Notes: generated by a model not told the origin, from the letters alone. Shown: positions 26,594 through 37,265, numbered from the stretch's first letter. The stretch is DNA of 64,000 nucleotides from Ruegeria discodermiae (GCF_030758345.1 NZ_JAVAMO010000006.1:1-64000); one strand, 5' to 3'. Numbers and translations are program-made.

Positions 26594-28086
26594 GCCGCCA
26601 GGTCCGTTTGCTTGATGTGGTCTGCGACGCGCAGCGCTTGTGCGGCTATTGTGAGTGCAGGGTTCACCGCGGCCGAGTTCGGCAGGAAGCTTGCATCGAC
26701 GACAAAGAGGTTTGGGTGGTCATGTGTGCGGCACCATATGTCCAGAACGCTTTTGTCTGGGTCTGTGCCGAAGCGAGCGGTTCCACATTGGTGGGACGGC
26801 ACTGTCCGGTCAAAGGCGCGGCTCAGGACGAGCGGCCATCCCGCTTTGCGCAGGATCGACTTGAAGCGGCGCAGCAGATGCAGATGCGCCTCCCAATTGG
26901 AGCGTTTCCAGTCCAGAACAATGCGATCGCCCCTGACTGTGACCCGGCTTTCCGGATCGGGCAGATCCTCGCTCATCAAATACCAGTCGATCGAACGTCC
27001 CGCGAGCCAGCGTGCTGCTGGCCCTGGTAATCTGACCTGGCTGGCAAGGATTGGCGCGGTTATCTTGCCCAGTAGCTGGATGTTGCCCAGCGGTTCGCCT
27101 CCCGGGCCGCCCGAAAGGTAGAAATCGTTGAAACACAAGGTCTTTTGATAGACGGACGGATTCTTACGGAACGGATGAAGCGACATCACCGCATGGGTGT
27201 TATGGTTCATGAAATTCCGCCCGACCTGATCTGAGCGATTGGCAAGACCAGTTGGAAAGCTGTCATTCGCGGACCGCAGCAAAAGCGCTGCTGAATTCAC
27301 CGCGCCCGCTGAAAGCACCACTGTTTTTGCCGCGATGCGGCACGGGCCGCTGTCCTTGATGAATTCTGCGCCCTCGATCTGGCCATCTGCGCGGGTGAGG
27401 AGCCGAGTTACTTTGCATCCCGTCTCCAGCCGGACCGAGTTGTGCCGCAGAGCGATCTTAAGTCCCACGCTTTCCGCGTCTTTCTTGCCGTCACCGGTGT
27501 TGGGAAATGCATCCCACGGTGTGGCGCCACCTGCGAGCCAGGCGTCGATATCCACGCCTAGGGGCAAATGCGCAGGCGTCAGACCCTGTCCGGCCAATCG
27601 CCTGGCCGCATCTGCAATGGCAGGTTCGTGCGGCACGGGCGGAAACGCATATGAACCCGAATGCGGAGGCTCGGTGGGATCTTCGTCGAGAGAGCCTCGC
27701 ACCTCGTACATGTCTTCGGCCTTCTGATACCAGGGCTCGAAGTCTTCATAGGAAATCGGCCAGCCGGGCGATGTCCCGCCCATATGTTGCAGGGCGCAAA
27801 AATCCTTTGACCTGTAGCGGAACATGACAGCGCCGTAGAGTTTCGAATTGCCCCCCACGAAGTAATAGTTCCCGGGATTGAAGGTGTTTCCCTTGGAGTC
27901 ATCCCAGGTTTCATCGTTTCGGAACGTTCCAAAATTGAAAATAGAAAAAGCGTCCCGTGTGTCTGCGGTGTCTTTGATCCGTTCACCACGTTCCAGAATT
28001 GTGATCCGGGCACCCGAAGGCGCTAGGGCAGCCGCACATGTCGCGCCGCCCATTCCGGACCCGATGATGAGAACGTCCGTGTCCAT
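26590..28086 (-). CDS. GMC family oxidoreductase
   Basis: A 498-residue FAD oxidoreductase. The N-terminal nucleotide-binding motif is IIGSGMGGATCAAAL. GGNSKLYGAVMFRYR is the flavin-near GMC motif, SAGAVNSAALLLRSA the second, and SHQCGTARFG with a C-terminal NPALTIAAQALRVADH the catalytic region. It differs clearly from the other GMC gene and resembles the branch with pyranose- or glucose-oxidising enzymes. An operator-like palindrome lies inside the gene at 27917-27934. Its start overlaps the ATPase stop by one base. Confidence 0.88.
   Translation of the reverse strand: MDTDVLIIGSGMGGATCAAALAPSGARITILERGERIKDTADTRDAFSIFNFGTFRNDETWDDSKGNTFNPGNYYFVGGNSKLYGAVMFRYRSKDFCALQHMGGTSPGWPISYEDFEPWYQKAEDMYEVRGSLDEDPTEPPHSGSYAFPPVPHEPAIADAARRLAGQGLTPAHLPLGVDIDAWLAGGATPWDAFPNTGDGKKDAESVGLKIALRHNSVRLETGCKVTRLLTRADGQIEGAEFIKDSGPCRIAAKTVVLSAGAVNSAALLLRSANDSFPTGLANRSDQVGRNFMNHNTHAVMSLHPFRKNPSVYQKTLCFNDFYLSGGPGGEPLGNIQLLGKITAPILASQVRLPGPAARWLAGRSIDWYLMSEDLPDPESRVTVRGDRIVLDWKRSNWEAHLHLLRRFKSILRKAGWPLVLSRAFDRTVPSHQCGTARFGTDPDKSVLDIWCRTHDHPNLFVVDASFLPNSAAVNPALTIAAQALRVADHIKQTDLAA
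27917..27934. promoter_or_regulatory. LacI-operator-like palindrome inside the GMC gene
   Basis: TTTCGGAACGTTCCAAAA shares the core GGAACGTTCC with both operators at the head of the operon; only one pair outside the core is mismatched. It lies about 155 bp into the GMC coding sequence. It could be an auxiliary or looping operator, or chance. Confidence 0.4.
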
Positions 28087-29201
28087 CAGAGGATGCGCGC
28101 CTCAGTCTTGGGGTCAAAAACCACGGCCTTTTCCATGTTGATCGCAAAGGTTGTCTCACGACCCGCAGCGACATCCGCGTCGGCCCGCATGCGCCCGACA
28201 CATTCCGCGCCGCCGATCGTGGTGGTCACGAAGGTATCGGACCCTGCAGGTTCGGTCACGGTTACAGTGTTTTTTACCTGCTCCACATGGGTGGAGCGCT
28301 GGTCGGCGCCTTCTACATCCGTGAGCGATTCAGGGCGAATGCCCAGTGTGACCGCTTGCCCTTCATAGCTCTTGAGACCTGCGCTCGGCTCGAAGAAGGC
28401 CAGACTAATCTCTCCTCCTTTGTCGTCATGCGTGTCCGCATAGACGGCGTTGCCATCCACACGAACATTCGCGTCGATCAGGTTCATCGACGGCGATCCC
28501 ATGAAGGTTGCGACAAACAGGTTGGCCGGCGTGTCATAGATCTCTTTAGGCGTGCCGAGTTGTTGGACATACCCACCGTTCATAACCGCAATCCGTGTTG
28601 ACAGCGTCATCGCTTCGATCTGGTCGTGGGTCACATAGACGATCGTGGTGCCAAGGTTCTGGTGCAGCTTTTTGATTTCGGTGCGCATGTCGACGCGCAG
28701 CTTGGCGTCAAGGTTCGAAAGCGGTTCGTCAAAGAGAAACACGTCCGGGTTCCGCACCAGAGCACGGCCCATCGCAACACGCTGCCGCTGACCACCGGAC
28801 AGTTGGCCCGGCTTGCGTTCGAGCAATAGTTCGATCTGCAGGAGCTTCGCTACGTCTGCCATCGCTTTGTCACGCTCCGGCTTGGGCACCCCGTGCATTT
28901 CGAGCCCAAAGGTGATGTTCTGCCCCACCGTCATGTTGGGGTAGAGCGCATAAGACTGGAACACCATGGCGATGTTTCGGTTTGACGGGTGCACCCCGTT
29001 CATCACCGCGTCCTTGATACGGATCTCGCCGCTGGTGATGTCCTCAAGCCCGGCGATCATGTTGAGCAACGTGGATTTGCCACAGCCGGACGGGCCGACG
29101 AGAACGAGGAACTCGCCTTCCTGTACCGAGATGTCGACTTTGTGCAGGACTTCGACAGACCCGTAGGATTTGGTCGCGTTGTCGATATCGAGAAAGCCCA
29201 T
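28086..29201 (-). CDS. sugar ABC transporter ATP-binding protein (MalK/UgpC type)
   Basis: A 371-residue ATPase: Walker [17 protein letters not shown], signature [15 protein letters not shown], Walker [16 protein letters not shown], switch His in [14 protein letters not shown]-terminal TOBE/MalK regulatory domain (from about 235; [11 protein letters not shown]) gives the length typical of CUT1 sugar importers. With the two permeases and the binding protein upstream it completes an importer. It follows the second permease by 4 bp. Confidence 0.93.
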   Translation of the reverse strand: MGFLDIDNATKSYGSVEVLHKVDISVQEGEFLVLVGPSGCGKSTLLNMIAGLEDITSGEIRIKDAVMNGVHPSNRNIAMVFQSYALYPNMTVGQNITFGLEMHGVPKPERDKAMADVAKLLQIELLLERKPGQLSGGQRQRVAMGRALVRNPDVFLFDEPLSNLDAKLRVDMRTEIKKLHQNLGTTIVYVTHDQIEAMTLSTRIAVMNGGYVQQLGTPKEIYDTPANLFVATFMGSPSMNLIDANVRVDGNAVYADTHDDKGGEISLAFFEPSAGLKSYEGQAVTLGIRPESLTDVEGADQRSTHVEQVKNTVTVTEPAGSDTFVTTTIGGAECVGRMRADADVAAGRETTFAINMEKAVVFDPKTEARIL

Positions 29202-29205
29202 ATTC

Positions 29206-30090
29206 TTATCCTTTCACGGAGCCGGCCATCAGACCGCGGACGAAGTAGCGGCCGGCCACGATGTAGACGAGCAAGGTTGGAAGAGCGGCGAGGATCGCCC
29301 CGGCAAAATGAACGTTGTACTCTTTCACGCCGGTCGATGATTGCACGAGATTGTTGAGCGCCACGGTCATCGGGGCTCCCTCTCCGCTCGCGAACGAAGC
29401 GCCAAAGAGGAAGTCATTCCAGATATTCGTGAACTGCCAGATGACACAAACCACCGCGATCGGGCCCGACGACGGCAGAAGAATACGCCAGAATATCTGG
29501 AAGAAACTGGCCCCGTCTATCTGTGCCGCGCGCACCAATTCGGTCGGAAAGACCGCGTAGTAGTTGCGGAAATAGAGTGTCGAGAACCCGAGACCGTAAA
29601 CCACGTGCACCAGAACCAGACCGGCCGTCGAACCGGCGAGGCCAAGAAAGCCGAGCACAGCGGCCATCGGGATCAGCACGATCTGGAAGGGAATGAAGCA
29701 GGCAAAGAGCATCAGCCCAAAGAGGATGGTGTCGAAGCGGAAGCGCCATTTGGTAAGTACGTAACCATTGAGCGCGCCCAGGATCGTCGAGATTGCCACC
29801 GCCGGAACAACCATCGAAATTGAGTTCCAGAAGTAAGGCCGTAGGCCTGTGGGCTCGACGCCGATCTGCGCGGTTGACCAGGCCTTCAGCCAGGGTTCAA
29901 TGGTCCAGATCTGCGGTAGGGACATCATACCGCCACCGGTGATCTCGGGCAGAGGTTTGAGCGAGTTCACCATCATCACGTAGAGCGGCAGCAGGTAGAA
30001 GAGGGCAAAGAGCACCAGAACGAGATAGATCAGTGTCCGGGTCACGCGCCCTGTGCGGATTGCGGTATCAGTGCTTGAGACAGCCATCAC
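29206..30090 (-). CDS. sugar ABC transporter permease (MalG type)
   Basis: A 294-residue membrane protein with six predicted helices. The EAA loop that contacts the ATPase is visible ([18 protein letters not shown], then RILLPSSGP). Its N-terminal helix and C-terminal [12 protein letters not shown] ending are typical of MalG-like CUT1 permeases. It overlaps the partner permease stop by 4 bp. Confidence 0.92.
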   Translation of the reverse strand: MMAVSSTDTAIRTGRVTRTLIYLVLVLFALFYLLPLYVMMVNSLKPLPEITGGGMMSLPQIWTIEPWLKAWSTAQIGVEPTGLRPYFWNSISMVVPAVAISTILGALNGYVLTKWRFRFDTILFGLMLFACFIPFQIVLIPMAAVLGFLGLAGSTAGLVLVHVVYGLGFSTLYFRNYYAVFPTELVRAAQIDGASFFQIFWRILLPSSGPIAVVCVIWQFTNIWNDFLFGASFASGEGAPMTVALNNLVQSSTGVKEYNVHFAGAILAALPTLLVYIVAGRYFVRGLMAGSVKG

Positions 30091-31004
30091 TTCTTCTCCC
30101 GGAGTTCAGCGTAGAGATAGGGGATCATAATTGCCGCGATGGTCATCAGCATGATCACCGCAGAAGACGCCCCGATGCCCATCTGGTTGCGACTGAAAGT
30201 GTAGGAATACATGAAGGTCGCTGGCAGCTCTGTTGCCCGGCCCGGTCCGCCACCGGTCATCGCGATGACAAGGTCGAAGGTTTTGATCGCGAGGTGCGCG
30301 AGGATCACGAAAGCCGACAGGAACGCAGGGCGCAGCTGCGGGATGATGATCCTGCGGTAGAGGTTCCAGTTGGACGCACCATCCATTTGCGCCGCTTTGA
30401 GGATCTCGTTGTCAATGCCGCGCAAGCCCGCGAGGAACATTGCCATAACGAAACCGCTGGACTGCCAGACAGCGGCCAGGACGACGGTGTAAATCGCAAA
30501 GTCGCGGTTTTTGATCCAATCGAAGGTGAAGCTGGTCCAGCCCCATGTCTGCACGATGTTTTCAAGCCCGATCGCTGGATCGAGGAACCATTTCCAGGCG
30601 GTGCCCGTCACGATGAAGCTGAGCGCCATCGGGTAAAGGTAGAGGGGACGCAGAACGCCTTCGCCACGAATTTTCTGGTCCAGGAAAATCGCGAGCATCA
30701 GGCCCAGGGCTGAACAGATCACGATGTAGAGCCCCGCAAAGATCGCCATGTTGGTCAGCGCGATTTCCCAATGCGAGAGACTAAAGAGTTTCTGGTAGTT
30801 GGAAAAGCCAATCAAGTCATAAGCGGGCACGCCGCCATTGCCGACGAAGGGCAGAATGCGGCTATCCGTGAAGGAAACGTATATCGTGAACAGGATGAAA
30901 CCGTACACGAAGAAGAAGATCAGCGCGAGAGACGGCGACAAAACGAGCTTCGGCAGCAGGTTCTGAAGGCGTGTCTGGAAATCCGCATCGGGTCGGGCCG
31001 ACAT
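30087..31004 (-). CDS. sugar ABC transporter permease (MalF type)
   Basis: A 305-residue membrane protein with six helices and the EAA loop EILKAAQMDGASNWNLYR followed by RIIIPQLRP. The start is ATG 31004 (MSARPDADFQ), 70 bp after the binding-protein stop. A longer in-frame extension to 31136 would overlap the binding-protein gene and contains the intercistronic hairpin, so it is rejected. Confidence 0.92.
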   Translation of the reverse strand: MSARPDADFQTRLQNLLPKLVLSPSLALIFFFVYGFILFTIYVSFTDSRILPFVGNGGVPAYDLIGFSNYQKLFSLSHWEIALTNMAIFAGLYIVICSALGLMLAIFLDQKIRGEGVLRPLYLYPMALSFIVTGTAWKWFLDPAIGLENIVQTWGWTSFTFDWIKNRDFAIYTVVLAAVWQSSGFVMAMFLAGLRGIDNEILKAAQMDGASNWNLYRRIIIPQLRPAFLSAFVILAHLAIKTFDLVIAMTGGGPGRATELPATFMYSYTFSRNQMGIGASSAVIMLMTIAAIMIPYLYAELREKK

Positions 31005-31038
31005 GGCATGTTCCCCCAGGTAGGTATCGGCGAGTGGA

Positions 31039-31067
31039 GTGCGGGGCAGCCCGAAAGGCCACCCCAC
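31039..31067 (-). other. intercistronic stem-loop after the binding-protein gene
   Basis: GTGCGGGGCAGCC and GGCCACCCCAC can pair with a small internal loop in the 70-bp gap between the binding-protein stop and the permease start. No T-run follows, so it is more likely an mRNA-stabilising or partial-attenuation structure. That would give more binding protein than permease, a common arrangement in ABC operons. Confidence 0.5.
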
Positions 31068-31074
31068 GGGAGGA

Positions 31075-32325
31075 TTACTGAGCGATCGACACAGCGTCGA
31101 CGAGTTCTTCAACCGCCGTTTCGCTGTCGTATTCACCGTTGAAGTGCGCGGTCACGACGTCGTAGATCGCGTTCTTCACACCAGCCGGATTGGCGTGGCC
31201 ATGTGCCATGGAACCAAAGAGGTTGCCGGACGCAGCCGCCGCGGCCAGATCCTTCATGCCCTGCTTGCCGCACGCGTCAAAATCGGCGTCCGACACGTCG
31301 GTGCGCGCAGGAACGGAGCCCTTGACCACGTTGAAGGCAGACTGGAACGATGGCGAGAGGATGGCCGATGCCAGTGCCGCTTGTTCTTCTGACACAACGC
31401 CGCCCTGATCGAACATCATGAACTGGTCAGCGTTGAAGGTGACCTGATCTTGCGTGCCCGGGAACCGGAAGCACAGGAAGTCCTGCCCGGGAACCTTATC
31501 AGCGTTCAGGAATTCACCCTTGGCCCAGTCGCCCATCATTTGGAAACCCGCTTCGCCGTTGATGACCATTGCGGTTGCGAGGTTCCAGTCGCGGCCAGAG
31601 AAATTGTCGTCCACGTTCGCGCGGATGAAAGCCATGCGGTCGAAGGCTTGTTTCATGGTGTCCGAACCAAGCGCCTCTTCGTCCATATCGATGAAGGCTG
31701 CTTTGTAAAAGTCCGGCCCGCCTGTGGACATCGCGACAGCGTCAAAAACGGTCGCATCCTGCCAAGCCTGACCACCATGTGCGATCGGTGTGACGCCTGC
31801 GGCGCTCAGCGTCTCAACGGCCGCAACGAAGTCTTCCCATGTTTCCGGGACGGCGATGCCATTCGCGTCCAGAACGGCTTTGTTCGCCCAGACCCAGTTT
31901 GTGGAATGCACGTTGACGGGAGCCGAGATCCACTTGCCGTCATATTTTGCAAAAGCCTGAAGCGCTGCCGGCACAACATCGTCCCAGCCTTCCTGGGCTG
32001 CAACTTCGTTCAAATCCGCCAGCGCGCCTTGCGCACCCCAATCGAGGATGTCGAAGCCAAGGGCCTGAACAGCTGTCGGCGCGTCGCCCGACGTGACACG
32101 GGCGCGCAGAACGGTCATCGCTTCGGTTCCGCCGCCGCCAGCAACCGGCATGTCCTGCCAGCCAATGCCCTGCGATTCAAGGTCGCCCTTAAGCACATTG
32201 AGCGCCGCGGCTTCACCGCCAGACGTCCACCAGTGAAGCACTTCAACTTCTGCGGCCTGTGCAACACTGCCCGCAATTGCAAGTGCCGCGAGGGCGGACG
32301 TTGTTGTTTTCATCAATTTACGCAT
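31075..32325 (-). CDS. sugar ABC transporter substrate-binding protein
   Basis: A 416-residue periplasmic protein of solute-binding family 1. Residues 1-24 form a signal peptide (MRKLMK, then an alanine-rich core ending VAQA), followed by [19 protein letters not shown], a start typical of carbohydrate-binding CUT1 receptors, and [20 protein letters not shown]. The start is ATG 32325, with GGAGG just upstream. It defines the importer's specificity, which I cannot read; glycosides, sugars or sugar acids are the usual ligands. It is expressed as part of the large LacI-linked operon. Confidence 0.92.
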   Translation of the reverse strand: MRKLMKTTTSALAALAIAGSVAQAAEVEVLHWWTSGGEAAALNVLKGDLESQGIGWQDMPVAGGGGTEAMTVLRARVTSGDAPTAVQALGFDILDWGAQGALADLNEVAAQEGWDDVVPAALQAFAKYDGKWISAPVNVHSTNWVWANKAVLDANGIAVPETWEDFVAAVETLSAAGVTPIAHGGQAWQDATVFDAVAMSTGGPDFYKAAFIDMDEEALGSDTMKQAFDRMAFIRANVDDNFSGRDWNLATAMVINGEAGFQMMGDWAKGEFLNADKVPGQDFLCFRFPGTQDQVTFNADQFMMFDQGGVVSEEQAALASAILSPSFQSAFNVVKGSVPARTDVSDADFDACGKQGMKDLAAAAASGNLFGSMAHGHANPAGVKNAIYDVVTAHFNGEYDSETAVEELVDAVSIAQ

Positions 32326-32353
32326 GGTTTCCTCCCGTTTTGCGTAGTGTCGT

Positions 32354-32369
32354 TGCGAATCCCTTCGCA
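32354..32369. promoter_or_regulatory. short inverted repeat upstream of the binding-protein gene
   Basis: TGCGAA-TCCC-TTCGCA (perfect 6-bp arms) lies in the 52-bp gap between the aldehyde dehydrogenase stop and the binding-protein start, the largest upstream gap in the operon apart from that after the binding protein. It could be an RNA hairpin or an internal regulator site. No T-run follows. Confidence 0.3.
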
Positions 32370-32377
32370 TCGATTTG

Positions 32378-33910
32378 TCAGACCCACATCTGCCGCGTTT
32401 TGCCGATGCGCATCTGAACAGTTTTGGTCTCCAAGAACTCATCGATCCCGTTATGCCCCAGCTCGCGCCCGAGCCCGCTTTCTTTCACGCCACCGAATGG
32501 CAACTCCGGAAATCCGTCCATCCAGGTATTTGTCCAGACGGTCCCCGCCTGAGCTTTGCGCGCGAATTCAAGGCAGGTGTGTACGTTCTCGCTCCAGACA
32601 CCCGCTGACAACCCATAGGACGCGCCGTTGACCAACGCGATGGCTTCCTCAAATGTCTTGAATGTCAGGACCGACAGCACCGGCCCGAAGACCTCTTCAT
32701 TCGCAATCGCCATTTCGGGCGTGACGCTGGCGACGACCGTAGGCTGATAAAACTGTCCGTCCAACCCATCCAGTTCGATTGCCGCCCCGCCGAGCAGCAC
32801 CTCGGCGCCTTCACGCGCCGCACCCTTCACGTAGCCATCGATTTTTGACTGGTGTTCAGGTGAAATGATCGCACCTACCTTCGTTTCGCGGTTGAGCGGA
32901 TCGCCAAATGGCACCTTGCGTGACAGGGCCACAACTTTGTCGTTGAGCGCATCGGCCACATCTTCGTGCACAATGATCCGCGAGCCAGAATTACAGCATT
33001 CGCCCGCATTGAAATAGACTCCGAAAACGATGGCGTCGGCGGCCTGATCAAGATCGGCGTCAGGAAAGATAACCTGCGGGTTTTTCCCGCCGAGCTCAAG
33101 TGACACTTTCTTCAGGGTCTTCGCCGTCGCGGCCACGATCGCTTTACCAACTGCGGTTGATCCGGTGAATGAAACCATATCGACGTCCGGATGCGTGGTC
33201 ATCATTGCGCCAATCGGATCGCCATAGCCCAGTACGATATTCGCGACCCCAGCGGGCAGGCCCGCCTCGACAAGCAACTCGCCCAGGATCACCGTTGTCG
33301 CTGACGTCATCTCTGAGGGTTTCACGACCGCCGTGCAGCCTGCCGCCAGTGCAAAAGGCAGCTTCTGCGAGATGATGAGGAACGGGAAATTCCACGGCGT
33401 GATCAGCGAGACCACTCCGATGGGTTCTTTCAGCACCATGCCCAGCATATCGGGTCCAAGCGCGTTCTGGCTGTCACCCCGGATGTTCCACGCAAGCGTC
33501 GCCGCATAGCGCCAGATGTCTGCGGCGCCCTGAATCTCGGCTTCGGCCTGCGCGATGGGCTTGCCGCTTTCCAGTGTTTCATAAAGCGCTATCCTCGCGC
33601 GGTTTTCATCGATCAGGTCGGCGACCTTGTTCAGGAACTTGGCACGGTCGGCGCCCGGAATATCGGACCAGCGACCGTCGTCGAACGCCCTGCGCGCGGC
33701 GGCAATCGCCTGTTCAGCCTCGGCCATTCCTCCTTTCGCAACGCTACTGACCAGTTGTCCCGTGGATGGCGAGCGGCGCTCAAAGGTCTCGCCCGAGGCC
33801 GAAGAAACCCATTCGCCATCGATCAAATGCCGCAGCGAGAGCACCTGCGCTTCGTTATTGGTCGCAGCGCTTCCGGCAATCAGGGTCAAATCATGTGTGC
33901 TCACGGTCAA
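32378..33910 (-). CDS. aldehyde dehydrogenase (NAD(P)+-dependent)
   Basis: A 510-residue ALDH superfamily member: [21 protein letters not shown] (cofactor site), catalytic Glu in LELGGKNP, catalytic Cys in [11 protein letters not shown], and the [12 protein letters not shown] motif. It oxidises an aldehyde, probably one produced by the GMC or SDR enzymes of the operon, to a carboxylate. The start is uncertain: TTG 33910 overlaps the upstream stop, and GTG 33904 two codons in is equally possible. Confidence 0.92.
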   Translation of the reverse strand: MTVSTHDLTLIAGSAATNNEAQVLSLRHLIDGEWVSSASGETFERRSPSTGQLVSSVAKGGMAEAEQAIAAARRAFDDGRWSDIPGADRAKFLNKVADLIDENRARIALYETLESGKPIAQAEAEIQGAADIWRYAATLAWNIRGDSQNALGPDMLGMVLKEPIGVVSLITPWNFPFLIISQKLPFALAAGCTAVVKPSEMTSATTVILGELLVEAGLPAGVANIVLGYGDPIGAMMTTHPDVDMVSFTGSTAVGKAIVAATAKTLKKVSLELGGKNPQVIFPDADLDQAADAIVFGVYFNAGECCNSGSRIIVHEDVADALNDKVVALSRKVPFGDPLNRETKVGAIISPEHQSKIDGYVKGAAREGAEVLLGGAAIELDGLDGQFYQPTVVASVTPEMAIANEEVFGPVLSVLTFKTFEEAIALVNGASYGLSAGVWSENVHTCLEFARKAQAGTVWTNTWMDGFPELPFGGVKESGLGRELGHNGIDEFLETKTVQMRIGKTRQMWV

Positions 33911-34674
33911 ATTTTCCCGAAGTCTGGTTTTCGTTTTTCACTAAAGGCCGCGACTCCCTCTGCCTTTTCGGCAGAGTCTGCGAGAGCGGCACCCGCTATG
34001 ATTTCCATATTGGCGGCGCGATCTTCGCCCAAGGCTGCGGCAATCATCCATTTTGCCGTCTCGGTCGCCTGTGGCGCATTGCCGGAAATGCGCTCGGCGA
34101 TTTCCCTAGCTGCGCCCAGGGGATCTTCGGACACAGCGTTCAAGAAGCCAAGCTGGTAAGCGCGCTCCGCGCTCAGCCTCGCGCCGGTTAGGGCCATTTC
34201 CTTTAGCACGGCCGACGGCAACTGCGTGGCGATGCGTTGAGTGCCAGACCAACCGGGCACGATGCCAACGCCCGTTTCCGGTAGGGCAAATGTCGCCTTC
34301 GGCCCTGCCACGCGCATATCGCAGGTGGCCGCAAGTTCCAGGCCGCCGCCGAACGCATGGCCATGCAAGACACCAATGACCGGCGCGGGTAATCGCGCAA
34401 TACGATCAAAGACACGGTGCCCCATGCGCACCCAGTCCCGCGCAAAGCTGCGCCCGTCCAGCACGGCCCACTCCTTGATATCGGCGCCAACGCAAAAGGC
34501 GCGCTTGCCCGTTGCGGTCAGCAGGACCGCACGCACGGATTTGTCGGCCTCGATAGCGGCCGCGTGCGCGTCCAACTGCTCAATCATCGCGAGGTTCAGC
34601 GCGTTCAGTTTGGTGGGGTTGTCGAGCCTGATCTCGGCAACCGGGCCTTCGATATGAAGGTAAACCGCGCTCAC
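33907..34674 (-). CDS. enoyl-CoA hydratase/isomerase family protein
   Basis: A 255-residue crotonase-fold protein. It has the oxyanion-hole segments TGKRAFCVGADIKEW and LHGHAFGGGLELAATCDM, and the acidic catalytic region FALPETGVGIVPGW. It hydrates or isomerises an acyl-CoA. It overlaps the CoA-transferase gene stop by 4 bp, which supports a substrate activated to CoA by that enzyme. Confidence 0.9.
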   Translation of the reverse strand: MSAVYLHIEGPVAEIRLDNPTKLNALNLAMIEQLDAHAAAIEADKSVRAVLLTATGKRAFCVGADIKEWAVLDGRSFARDWVRMGHRVFDRIARLPAPVIGVLHGHAFGGGLELAATCDMRVAGPKATFALPETGVGIVPGWSGTQRIATQLPSAVLKEMALTGARLSAERAYQLGFLNAVSEDPLGAAREIAERISGNAPQATETAKWMIAAALGEDRAANMEIIAGAALADSAEKAEGVAAFSEKRKPDFGKI

Positions 34675-36242
34675 AGCGTCAGCCCCATCGGGCCGTCTGC
34701 AAGCAGCGAAACCGGCATAGGCGAGGCGTTGCCACAGACCCGAACGCGCCCTTCGGAAGCTTGTACAATATCCGTGTCTGGTTCGATGCCCGGCATGATC
34801 TCGGTCGCGACCAGGCCGTCCTCTTCCAATCGCATCACGCAGCGCTCGGTGACGTAGAGCGCCTCCTGCCCACGGGACCGGGCGCGGCGACCTGCAAAAG
34901 TCACATGCTCCACCTCGTCGACCATTTTGGTGAACTTGCCCTTTTGCGCCACGCGAATGCCCTCGGTGCTCAGGTCGAGCTTTGCGCCAGCCTCGAAGTA
35001 ACCCGAGAAGACAATCTTCTTGGCGTTTGCCGTGATGTCCACAAAGCCACCACAGCCTGCGGTGAGATAGGGCTTCTTTCCCAGTTTAGAGACATTCACG
35101 TTTCCGTCGCGATCTACTTCGAGGAAAGACAAGAACGAGATATCGAAGCCACCGCCCTGAAAATACATGAACTGCTGCGGCGAGGGCAGGATCGCGTCGG
35201 CGTTCGAGGCGCATCCAAAAGCAAAACCGGTCAGCGGCACGCCGCCGACAGCGCCCTGTTCGATCGCCCAGGTCACTGCCTGCGGGTAGCCTTCCTCCAG
35301 AAGGATGCGCGGCACGTTTGCCGAGATGCCAAAACCGAGATTCGCGCTGTCACCCATGGACAATTCCATCGCTGCGCGGCGCGCAATGATCTTTTCGATC
35401 CCGGGTTCTGCGTTCGAGAAGCTGTTCCAAGGGCGCATTATTTCACCGGAAATCGCCGGGTCATAGGCAGTTTCCGTTGTCTGCTTCTGGTCGTGATCAA
35501 CGACAACGACGTCGACAAGATGGCCGGGCACATGCACATCATGTGGCCGCAGAGACCCCGACGCAGTCAGGCGCTTGACCTGTGCGATGACAATGCCGCC
35601 GTGGTTGCGCACGGCAATCGCCTGATCAAGGGCGCCGAGCGTCGCCCCTTCATGTTCGAAGGTCAGGTTGCCGGTCTCATCCGCCGTGGTTGCGCGAATA
35701 ATCGCGACATTCGGCACGATGTTGGGGAAATGCAACCAGGTCTCGCCGCCCATTTCGTGTCGATGCACAATGGGCGACGACGCGGCGCGGTCGTTCATCG
35801 CGCAGCCTTCCCGCGCCGGATCAACGAAGGTTTCCATCCCCACCTGTGTCAGCACGCCAGGGCGCCGCGCCGCTACATCCCGATGCATGTCGAACATGAT
35901 CCCCGAGGGTACGTTGTAGGCGGCAATCCTGTTGTCAACGATCATCCGCCAGATCTCGGGCATCTCCATCGAAGACGGACCGCTCGGATACGAGCCCGCC
36001 AAAATGCGGCTCAACAGGCCCTCCTTGGCGATATGGTCGACGCCCTTGATCCCGTACATGTCGCCTGCGGCGATGGGGTGCAGCGTGGTCAGGTTGCGGG
36101 GACGCCCTTCCGCCTCGAAGCGCTCACCAAGCGCTTTGAGTACGAGATCCGGGCAGCCCAGACCGGAAGACGACGATACAGTAACGACATCTTCGTCCTT
36201 GATGCGCGCGACCGCGTCGCTTGCGTCGACGATTTTCCCCAT
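34671..36242 (-). CDS. acyl-CoA:acetate/3-ketoacid CoA-transferase (fused alpha-beta, family I)
   Basis: A 523-residue protein in which the two subunits of family I CoA-transferases are fused. The alpha half begins MGKIVDASDAVARI with SSSSGLGCPDLVL; the beta half holds the catalytic glutamate, Glu328 in AIEQGAVGGVPLTG. It moves CoA between a donor acyl-CoA and a carboxylic acid. In this operon it would activate an acid made by the aldehyde dehydrogenase, feeding the hydratase (inference). Confidence 0.9.
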   Translation of the reverse strand: MGKIVDASDAVARIKDEDVVTVSSSSGLGCPDLVLKALGERFEAEGRPRNLTTLHPIAAGDMYGIKGVDHIAKEGLLSRILAGSYPSGPSSMEMPEIWRMIVDNRIAAYNVPSGIMFDMHRDVAARRPGVLTQVGMETFVDPAREGCAMNDRAASSPIVHRHEMGGETWLHFPNIVPNVAIIRATTADETGNLTFEHEGATLGALDQAIAVRNHGGIVIAQVKRLTASGSLRPHDVHVPGHLVDVVVVDHDQKQTTETAYDPAISGEIMRPWNSFSNAEPGIEKIIARRAAMELSMGDSANLGFGISANVPRILLEEGYPQAVTWAIEQGAVGGVPLTGFAFGCASNADAILPSPQQFMYFQGGGFDISFLSFLEVDRDGNVNVSKLGKKPYLTAGCGGFVDITANAKKIVFSGYFEAGAKLDLSTEGIRVAQKGKFTKMVDEVEHVTFAGRRARSRGQEALYVTERCVMRLEEDGLVATEIMPGIEPDTDIVQASEGRVRVCGNASPMPVSLLADGPMGLTL

Positions 36243-36243
36243 C

Positions 36244-37242
36244 TCAGATGCCTCCGTAATCGACGGCCACGCGGGCGCCAGATGTTGCGGATTTCTTGAC
36301 CGCTGCTGCCACGGCCAGCGATTTCACGCCGTCGACACCGGTCGCCGCAGGCGTGCCTTTTCCGGCGCAGGCGTCCACATATAGACCAACAGCGCGTGTG
36401 TAGAGATTGTGGTCACTGAAGGGTACGGTTTCTTGGCCCGATTCCGTCACCAGCCTGATCTCACCGATCGATTGCTGGGTCATAACGTTCCTGGCGAAAA
36501 TGGATCCTTCGGTGCCATGCACCTCGAACCCGGTACCCGCGTGCCGGATCGTGAAACCTTCGTGCGTCTGGACCGTCACACCGGACGGCATTTGCCAGAC
36601 GCTCATCACGCTGTCTTCCACGCCCTGCCCAAGGCTGTCAGCCCGCTCCATGGCCATGACCTCCGCGGGGTCTTCATCGAGGTGGAAACGTACGGTGTCG
36701 GCATCATGCACCACGATATCGGGAATGACGCCGCCACCCGCCTCGGGGTTGTCGATCCGCCAGCCCTGCAGATGAGGCGGCAGATACACGGCATGCGCCA
36801 CACGGATGGCCTGCACTTTTCCGACCCGTCCTGACGCTATCAGGTCTTTTATTTTCAGGTGCGAGCCCGCATTGCGCAAATGGTGGTTTGTCGCAAATTG
36901 GACACCGGCAGCTTCGGCTGCACGTACCATGGTGATCGCATCCTCAACGGTCATGGCCAATGGCTTTTCGCACAAGACATGCTTTCCAGCTTCGATTGCG
37001 GCCATTGCCTGCGGGAAGTGCTTCTCGTTCGTGGTCGAGATGTAGACAGCGTCTACGTCTTGAGCGAGCTGTTCATCCAGGTCGGTGAATGCTTCAGGGA
37101 TATCATGTTCGCCAGCATAGGCTTTCCCGCGCTCCGCGCTACTGCTGAGCACGGATGCGACGCGGTTGCCAGCTTGCGCCCGGATTGCATCAATCATGAA
37201 TTGCGAAGCAATTGTGCTCGCGCCAATCAATGCCCACTGCAT
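36244..37242 (-). CDS. Gfo/Idh/MocA family oxidoreductase, first gene of the operon
   Basis: A 332-residue NAD(P)-dependent sugar or inositol dehydrogenase-like protein. The Rossmann start is WALIGASTIASQFMIDAI, the cofactor/catalytic motif CEKPLAMTVEDA, and the C-terminal alpha-beta domain includes VIPDIVVHDADTVRF. The start is ATG 37242; a longer frame would run across the operators and is rejected. As the promoter-proximal gene with two LacI-type operators upstream it leads the 14-gene unit. It likely oxidises a sugar, polyol or sugar derivative. Confidence 0.9.
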   Translation of the reverse strand: MQWALIGASTIASQFMIDAIRAQAGNRVASVLSSSAERGKAYAGEHDIPEAFTDLDEQLAQDVDAVYISTTNEKHFPQAMAAIEAGKHVLCEKPLAMTVEDAITMVRAAEAAGVQFATNHHLRNAGSHLKIKDLIASGRVGKVQAIRVAHAVYLPPHLQGWRIDNPEAGGGVIPDIVVHDADTVRFHLDEDPAEVMAMERADSLGQGVEDSVMSVWQMPSGVTVQTHEGFTIRHAGTGFEVHGTEGSIFARNVMTQQSIGEIRLVTESGQETVPFSDHNLYTRAVGLYVDACAGKGTPAATGVDGVKSLAVAAAVKKSATSGARVAVDYGGI

Positions 37243-37265
37243 CGCTGATACCCTCTTTCTCCGTG

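Noticed and set aside
31450-32631. 393-codon plus-strand frame opposite the binding-protein gene
   Set aside because: Antisense to a clear ABC receptor with a signal peptide; no domain of its own.
34761-36299. 512-codon open frame opposite the CoA-transferase gene
   Set aside because: It is fully antisense to a well-recognised gene, has a Cys/His/Arg-rich composition and no known domain. Long antisense frames are expected in GC-rich coding DNA.
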